The notes beneath the pieces are model-generated. The model saw only the letters and a list, made by a program, of their open reading frames with translations. It did not search any database and had not been told where the DNA came from. From Panorpa germanica (lineage: Eukaryota > Arthropoda > Insecta > Mecoptera > Panorpidae), in the NCBI GenBank assembly GCA_963678705.1, contig OY783206.1:13713807-13777806 (forward strand): a DNA stretch of 64,000 bases. The letters run 5' to 3'. The stretch's first letter is position 1. Every line of letters begins with the position of its first letter. A program made the position numbers and the translations under genes. Shown here piece after piece: positions 57,397 to 64,000 of the stretch.

Positions 57397-57540
57397 TTGC
57401 TGTACTCACAGTTATAGAATAATAACAGTAAATCGTTCTGTCTACTTTGTAGCAGAACCTGAATCAGCACAACGATTTACCGTTATTTCTTTTTAACTAT
57501 CCAAGTTAACTACCTATTGTAGTAACTATGAGTAACGCAG
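57397..57540. mobile_element. fold-back element, second copy
   Basis: TTGCTGTACTCACAGTTATAG and AATAACAGTAAATCGTTCTG pair with CAACGATTTACCGTTATTTC and GTAACTATGAGTAACGCAG. The left arm lacks the CTTGGACAGG block present in 49489-49661, so pairing is less complete. Confidence 0.75.
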
Positions 57541-57687
57541 CTGGCACATAACCTTATAATATTTAGCCGATGGTGTGCTTCACATTTACGACAGCACAAT
57601 GCTACTTTTTCAATATTATTTGTAGAAGGTCTTCAGACTCATTATCAAAAATACGCTCATTTTATATGTATAAGACATTTCACGTAT

Positions 57688-58067
57688 TGTAAATTTTTAA
57701 TCAAACTTATGTGTTGCTTCCGAAATCAAAGTTTATTATTTAAATTGTCAATTCCTTTTTATTTAATTTTATAATAACTTAACCTTATGCACAGTGAGTT
57801 CTGTCAGCTCCAAATATCAACTGTGTTGGCTGTTATTCCTTACAACGTTATACATGGAGTTCATAAGTATATGGTCACTGTTCTACCGACGAACGAGTTT
57901 TGTACCAACTTACTTTGTTGGAGTCGGACTAGGCAGTTACTCGTTGCATTAATCACACTAGAATGAAAGTCGCTATAACTAATATATGCCGTTAGCTCAC
58001 CTGACCAGAATGCAATTGTAATATCTCTGGTCAGTGTTGCCAACTAAGGAAATATAATTTCTTTACA
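57688..58067 (-). repeat. repeat family A, copy 5, full length
   Basis: AAATTTTTAATCAAACTTATG at left, TATGCACAGTGAGTTCTGTC and AAATATCAACTGTGTTGGC in the middle, AATATAATTTCTTTACA at right (about 380 bp). The 60-codon minus frame is inside this repeat and not a gene. Confidence 0.75.
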
Positions 58068-58904
58068 TATGATTTAAAAAAACACGACTTATATTTGCAA
58101 AACGATTTGATTGCCCACTTCAGACAGTCTACGTATGCAGAAGATATCCGGTCCTGTGAAGATGCTGCCCATTACCTGTTTTTCCGGCTTATGGTTTCGT
58201 TTTGGTATATTTTTAATATGATATATCCACCAATACCGAGTGTAGGTGGGGGAAGGAGGGTCAATTATAACTCCAACTAATGTAGAATATAATTTATAAT
58301 AAATAAAACTGTCCAGGATTGCGAGGATAACCTTATTTCATGGTTCTGACATATCGTTTTTATGATTTAAAGCCAATTTCTTTATAAAAATACGAGTACA
58401 ACGCGCCGAATCGAATCGAACGAGAGTCGAACGAGAATCCAGTCGCCGCCGTATCGTGGTTTATGGCTAAAATAATTCAAAGTTTTTGCAAACAATATAC
58501 TGCTGCAATACAATAGCGCACTAGTAACCCGTAGATAATGTATTGGAGTTATTCTGCCGCTGTAAATAAATTGCTTTATCGTTTTATGTTTTGTGCTATG
58601 TTTGATTTCTGCACTACGTCCTCTTAAACTGCAAACTAGTGAGTACGACAATGCAGAATAAACTCAATTAATTGAAGTGTACTAACATTGTTTTTATTAA
58701 ATACTTTGAAACTCAGAGCCGCACTTAGAATCTGCTGATCTCTCTCCGCAAACATATGTAGTATATTTACAATATTTGTTGTCACTTGTTAACATGCTAC
58801 TCGTAAATCTAGCAGTTTTCCATATGATAAGCCAAAAACGGTGTTGTCACAGTCGGTTTAGTTGACCGATATACTTGAAATGTAAATATTTGGGGCGCTA
58901 AAAA

Positions 58905-59403
58905 AATGGGCTTGTGTACCATGTTCTAATTTTTATAAAACTGTACTATATATTGATAAAGTTGGCTACCAGAACCTAAAATGTCCAATTATTTTTTAAT
59001 AACTCGCTTTATTTTAGAAAATGTTAACAATTAAAAAAAGGTATTGGTATCTTTAATTATTAAAAGGAGGCAACCTTATAGAAAATGCCAATGCATGTTA
59101 CGTCACGTTCGCAGATTTGCCATCTGTTTTATACAGCAGAACTGCATACGGGTGTGTGTGATACGTCATTCACTACTAATAGCTGGTGTTATTGCATCTA
59201 GTATTATATTTAGCTCGTTATGAAAGGAAAAATAATCTTGATTACTTACTTCTTCTGTGATGTCTCATGCATATCTAAAAAACGCGGTAAAACTGAAATT
59301 CAAATTTAATATACATGTTAACATTTATTTCAATAAAAAATAAAATTAAAAAGAAACAAAAATTAAAAAGAAACCCCTAAAGAATGAGTGCACAAGCCCA
59401 TTA
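58905..59403 (+). mobile_element. repeat family C MITE, short copy
   Basis: Ends ATGGGCTTGTGTACC and GTGCACAAGCCCAT. The left half matches 39066-39250; the right half is shortened, which makes about 497 bp. Confidence 0.85.
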
Positions 59404-59404
59404 A

Positions 59405-60835
59405 AAGAGATCACTTTATAGAATGTCTGACGTCATTCTAATATTTCTAGTTTCTTGTTTCTGAGAAATGCATATATGTATCATCAAAAGTCATATGCTA
59501 TTATATTCTTGCACTATATTTCAATACAAAGTATTATTTTTCATTTCCTAGAATCATACTCTATAAAACATACGTTATTCCATGTTAAATTATAAAAATG
59601 AACATAATACATGGTATACAAAACAAAAACAAAATATAAAAATATGTATTTCATGTAATACACATTAAAACATAGATGGAAAAAGATAGTATGATACACT
59701 TTTATAAATGAGCAAGTGAGAACGAAATAGTTTTACTTGAAATTAGCATATGAATGCATGGGGATAGTAATAATATTTTTCTATTTTACATTTCTCACAT
59801 GTCAAACTTTGAATTATTAATATTTTTTCGCGTGCTTTTAATTACGACATTGGTCTCTGACGGGCGTCGGGCGATGGGCGACAGTTTGGACTAGCCGCTC
59901 TTGAAGGCGTAGAAGGCTCTAACGCAGCGACTCCGTGGTACCTTGCCTTCTATTTCCGCGGCTTGCATGTTTATAATTATTATGAAATACTGTTTTTTTA
60001 TAGTTTTAAATGAATAATTTATGAAATAATACCATATAGAGACCTTATGTTTATATTCACGATTGTATGTACTACATTAATACTTTCAAAATTATTTGAA
60101 TGTGGCGTAGCGTTGATAAACATAATGCAGTTAGTTTTAATTAAGTCAAATAAACAGAGAATAATTAATTAATCGTATATTATATAAACATTTCTGTGAA
60201 GGTTCTTCATATACCCAATTGAACAGTTGATGTTTCTTTATATATAGTCCTGCGTATGCTTGTTGTAGTAAGGTCGTAGACTCCAATGGTACGCCTCCAC
60301 GTATCCGCATGAATAGCAGTCAAAGCATTGGACTTAATGAATGAAACGTGGAAGAAAAAGGATGCGGAGTGAAGGTCAAATGCAAGCGGGCACATTTCAA
60401 TGCGGGTTCGTTCAAAGACCAACCCTGTTTTCATGTTGATGTTTCAATCATAATCCACAGTTCTACAAGAAACGTTGCATACATTTTACTTCATTCACTT
60501 CTTTGTTTCTATGCGGAACAGTAGATGGGTACCGTAACACTCTGCTATAATTGAACTCTGATTCTATTCCCGGAGATGGAATTAATTTATTTCATGACTG
60601 GCATGATATACAAATAATAACATCAACAAATATACTGACTATATAATAAAAAAATCAGTAAGAATTAGGCTTCACTACTTACGTTTTATAAGCCGTTTAT
60701 AATATACGTACAATACTATTTATAAAAAAAAACTAGATACAATTCAAAATGTGCATAGCTCTATTAACTGGCCCTGGCCCATAGACTGGCTCTGGTTTAA
60801 CAATAACCGAAAGGTTAAAACGTGAGATTAATCCT
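59405..60835. other. no gene recognised
   Basis: AT-rich; a GC-rich block at 59860-59960 (GACGGGCGTCGGGCGATGGG) and another at 60250-60425 stand out but match nothing else by eye. The 75-codon minus frame at 60207 is not recognised. Confidence 0.4.
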
Positions 60836-60837
60836 TT

Positions 60838-61546
60838 ATGCCGGTTTCACACCCGAGAGACAAAACACGAACAAAAACACCAAAGAGACAGTTCAAAACA
60901 TTTTTGTCTTTAAAAACTGTTTTAGTAAACAAAACACATTCCCATATGGAGTCGGTAAAATCAAAGGAAAACACGTTTGTTGTTCATTTTTATTCTGCTT
61001 GGTTTGAACAAGCACTTTTGTTCTTTGTGAACATTTGCAATTGCCGGTTGTTGTTCATCATTTGGCTTATTGGGTTCAACTATATTATGGTATATGGTAT
61101 ATGGAATATGGTATTTTTCTTGGCGTTTTTAGGTCCTACTAAATTAATTATCATTTCAAAATAAATACTTGACATTTTTGTAAAGTTGTGAAAGGAGGAT
61201 CTTAAATCAGTAGTCAATTTAGTATAATTCAGTACTTAAATCATGCTATAATTCTTTTGTGTCATAATGAACTCTTCTTTTCAATAGAGAACTGACCCAA
61301 TATCTCCGCTTTTTTCAAATTGGTATGTCATTTAATAAAATACTGCATTTAATTATAAAATCATCGTCGTCGGAAATTTTTATAGGACACACAGAAAAAC
61401 ACTAGAAACAAAATCAGTCTCTTCAATGTGTGAACAGCCAGTCTTCAAAAAACAGAACTGTTTTAAAATAAAAGTAAACATATATTTGTTTTGTTTTTGA
61501 AAACAAAACTGTTTTCAAAATTGTCTCTTTGGTGTAAAATTGCCAT
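60838..61546. mobile_element. MITE with ACACC..AGAGACAA ends
   Basis: Left end ATGCCGGTTTCACACCCGAG then AGACAA; right end (reverse complement) ATGGCAATTTTACACCAAAG then AGACAA. Inner AAAACAGTTTTG words recur on both sides. The overlapping plus frames (61 and 108 codons) are not supported as genes. Confidence 0.65.
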
Positions 61547-61549
61547 TAG

Positions 61550-62515
61550 TTCTGAAATACAATAAACACCACATTGCCAGGCATTCAGAGAGTGTTTTCA
61601 ACCAGGTCTATGGTTGTACTGAGAGTTGCACTGCTAGGTACAATAGGACAAGGACAGAGCTGCATTGAATCCGTTCTTAGAGCCAAATATCCCTAACATT
61701 ACATTACAATCAACCCAATTTGTAACATATTTAATTTATACTTTACATAATATTTCGAACATTAAAAACCTTATTATAGACACCACCAAATCGAATTTAA
61801 AAGATGTCATTCGTGTATGAGCCCTATAGACTTGTATTTTTGTTTTTATTTTTTGTCTTTTTTTATTTTTGTTGTGTTCTCTCTCCCCCATTTTATATTT
61901 ATTTCTATCATTGGTCGTTGGTCGTTGGCTTACCTGTATTTAGCCGTATATGGAGTTTATTTAACCCTCATATAGAGAGATAGAGAGTCACAGACATTAT
62001 ACTTTCTGCAGATCAGTGTACAGCCAATCACAAAATCACTTGCGAGAACAAAAGACTCGTCTATAAAATACGACAAAGAGCCGATAGAGGGAAGACAATA
62101 CCTGCCTTGTGGATATACGAGTACACTACTTAAGGCGGATGTATTAGAAAAACGTAAATAGATGGAGAACTTGCAGGATCGTTATTTGATCCTTATTAAT
62201 GAACCTAAAGATATCCTTTCATTATGCTGCTAAGGTAGTTGTCGTGCAACGGGTGGTTTTTGATTTACTTTATTTTTTTTGCTACTACTAAATGTTTAAT
62301 TATATGTTCAGCTATTATCAGCAAAAGTAACCTGTAGCCTACTTTTTACTGTTTTAAAATTTAAGACTACTGATATAGGTGCTGTATTTAAGGCGGGACG
62401 GTAGCAAAATTTAAGGTATTCTGAGGATTTTTTTTTTTATAATAAAAATAATGAAAAACGATATTTTAAATTTTTAAGGCTTATTATTACACTTATTCTA
62501 CATACAAAAAAATAT
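61550..62515. other. no gene recognised
   Basis: AT-rich; ATTGGTCGTTGGTCGTTGGC at 61911-61931 is a small tandem repeat. No coding motif. Confidence 0.4.
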
Positions 62516-62545
62516 TTTTTCAAATTTTAAAATATTGTTAAATAT
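62516..62545 (+). repeat. 30-bp direct repeat, left copy
   Basis: TTTTTCAAATTTTAAAATAT continuing TGTTAAATAT, identical to 62987-63016, on either side of a jockey-like fragment. Confidence 0.9.
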
Positions 62546-62763
62546 TATGAATTGAAAAGCTGGAAGGTCCAATATAGTCTCGCATAAACCTAGATCAATT
62601 ATGACTAGACACAATTGATTTTGCATGGGTCTAGAAAGGAGTCCCCATAGTGAGTACCGCCGCAATCCACTAATGTCCCAGTACGCAACTGTAAATAGCA
62701 AGAAATATATAAAAAGCGACGTAATAATGTTAAATATATATAAGTATAAATAAACATGTGCCG

Positions 62764-62986
62764 AAGTGGACGTATGGAGTGCAACTCTGGGTTTGCACTA
62801 AGAAATCGAATGTTAAATAAATACAAACGTTCCAAAACAAAGTTATGCGAGGAATAGCGAATGCACCGTGGTATATCCGCAATGACGATATACATAGAGA
62901 CGTGAAGATTAACCCAGTCGGAGAAGAAATCAAATCTATAGCAGCGAAGCACGAATTAAGACTTCGTAACCACGAAAACAAAGCCG
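62764..62986 (+). pseudogene. jockey-like retrotransposon pol C-terminal fragment
   Basis: The plus strand encodes KWTYGVQLWVCTKKSNVK, a TAA, then TFQNKVMRGIANAPWYIRN followed by DDIHRDVKI and AAKHELRLRNHEN. This is the conserved C-terminal region downstream of the reverse transcriptase in jockey-clade elements. One nonsense codon breaks it, and its end coincides with the right 30-bp repeat. Minus-strand frames over the same DNA are shadows. Confidence 0.85.
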
Positions 62987-63016
62987 TTTTTCAAATTTTA
63001 AAATATTGTTAAATAT
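62987..63016 (+). repeat. 30-bp direct repeat, right copy
   Basis: Identical to 62516-62545. Could be an unusually long target duplication or a duplication junction. Confidence 0.9.
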
Positions 63017-63786
63017 GGTAAAAATGGCGTTTTTCAAGTTATTTAATAAAAAGGGTACGAAATTATTGAAATAAAAAAGTGATTCCAGTTCCAACGATAG
63101 CTATTCATGTTGTGAATAACATATTAAAATTTCAGACTATTCGGTTGAATAGTTTTTCTTTTCTACAACTGAAATATGCTTGGTTTTAATTTTCACGTAT
63201 CAACTGTAATATGTAAAATATCAAGTATAATTACAGGCTACAAAAAAAGTAATAAATTGTTTATGGTAGTAAGTATGGAACGTAGAAACTGATAACAAAT
63301 TAGGAGAAGTGAAACCATCAATTTACAAACCAGAGTTACCGGTCAAACAAAATAGAAGTCTGGAAGTAGTAATATGTAGACTCATGATAGGTTATACAAA
63401 TCTCATACTCATACCTACTTATTCAAAAGAGAACCACAACCAGTAATGGTATGAATAATGTAACACCCCACTAACAGTAAAGCATATTATTATTCAATGC
63501 TCCAAGTACTCATCGCACATTGATAAAACAGTAATATGTCTGAAGACTATAAGCAGGTATTAGAAAGCAGAGAATGTGTAAAAAACCTTATTGATTTTAT
63601 CAATAAATCTAATTTAATCTCTTATTTTAAGTACCCATACTCGTATTTCTAAATTATAAATTATGTGTTACAAATGTTTATATTGTTTTAGATGCTAATA
63701 ACTATCGAAAGTCGATGCACTCAAATAAATATTTAAAAAAAGAATTACAGGTTATAGTTATGTTATTATATGCTTTAAGACCCGCA
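63017..63786. other. no gene recognised
   Basis: AT-rich. A weak retroelement-like antisense or sense remnant may exist at 63300-63520, but no motif is clear enough to name. Confidence 0.35.
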
Positions 63787-63828
63787 AGCCCAGTAAACAT
63801 TTTGGAATCACTTTGACATCATTGTAAC
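63787..63828 (+). repeat. terminal fragment of the CCAGTAAACATTTTGG MITE
   Basis: CCCAGTAAACATTTTGGAAT then CACTTTGACATCAT matches the left end of 48380-49190. The rest of the element is absent. Confidence 0.6.
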
Positions 63829-64000
63829 AGTCCCATATAGATTCATTAATTATTGATAATATATTTTAATTAACTATTTAGGAACCATTGGATGGTTCAA
63901 ATACAAAGTAGTTTTAATAGTTTTAGGCGTCTAAATGTCGCGAACTTTGTTTAAATTAAGTATAGCTTTATCGATAGAACCATGTTCGTATATTAGTATA

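Noticed and set aside
62498-62981. Three overlapping minus-strand frames (67, 115 and 83 codons)
   Set aside because: They are antisense to a jockey-like pol fragment on the plus strand.

Overview
The window looks like a gene-poor, AT-rich stretch of an insect nuclear genome. No host protein-coding gene, rRNA or tRNA gene could be recognised. What can be identified is almost all transposable-element sequence: one large retrovirus-like element and several dozen MITE, SINE, Helitron, mariner and non-LTR retrotransposon pieces, often nested. Insect origin is inferred from the errantivirus-type element with a baculovirus-F-like envelope, a primer-binding site matching the 3' end of an insect-type tRNA-Ser (from memory), and the overall transposon mix. 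The order of insect cannot be decided.

The centrepiece is an errantivirus (insect endogenous retrovirus, Ty3/gypsy group) on the minus strand at 17702-25072. It has 293-bp LTRs that differ at one position, a 5-bp target duplication ATATA, a tRNA-Ser primer-binding site and a polypurine tract. In sense order (high to low coordinates) it carries: 5' LTR; a leader with three copies of a 29-bp motif; an intact gag (550 codons); a pol region with no recognisable protease, reverse transcriptase or RNase H; a rearranged integrase zone with a main copy and a second, strongly diverged and internally deleted copy; a 207-codon open frame of unknown function; an intact env with a furin-type site, fusion peptide and membrane anchor; and the 3' LTR. 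Near-identical LTRs around a long-decayed pol suggest that an already defective element was mobilised in trans, keeping gag and env. This is the best candidate for something undescribed.

Left part (1-17.7 kb): hAT-type MITEs with target duplications (144-372, 10353-11003, 3316-3794), a TA-flanked MITE family (called C here), an approximately 350-bp repeat family (called A), a tRNA-derived SINE split by a MITE, non-LTR retrotransposon 3' ends and a mariner transposase fossil.

Right part (25-64 kb): more copies of the same families; a 5'-inverted (twin-primed) non-LTR insertion with 10-bp target duplications (43631-44222); a Helitron nested in the 3' end of a related retroelement (56218-56565); an inverted composite duplication (28.4-29.6 kb against 52.8-53.8 kb); two fold-back elements (about 49.5 and 57.4 kb); and jockey-like pol fragments. 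Stretches not listed as repeats hold AT-rich sequence in which nothing specific was recognised.
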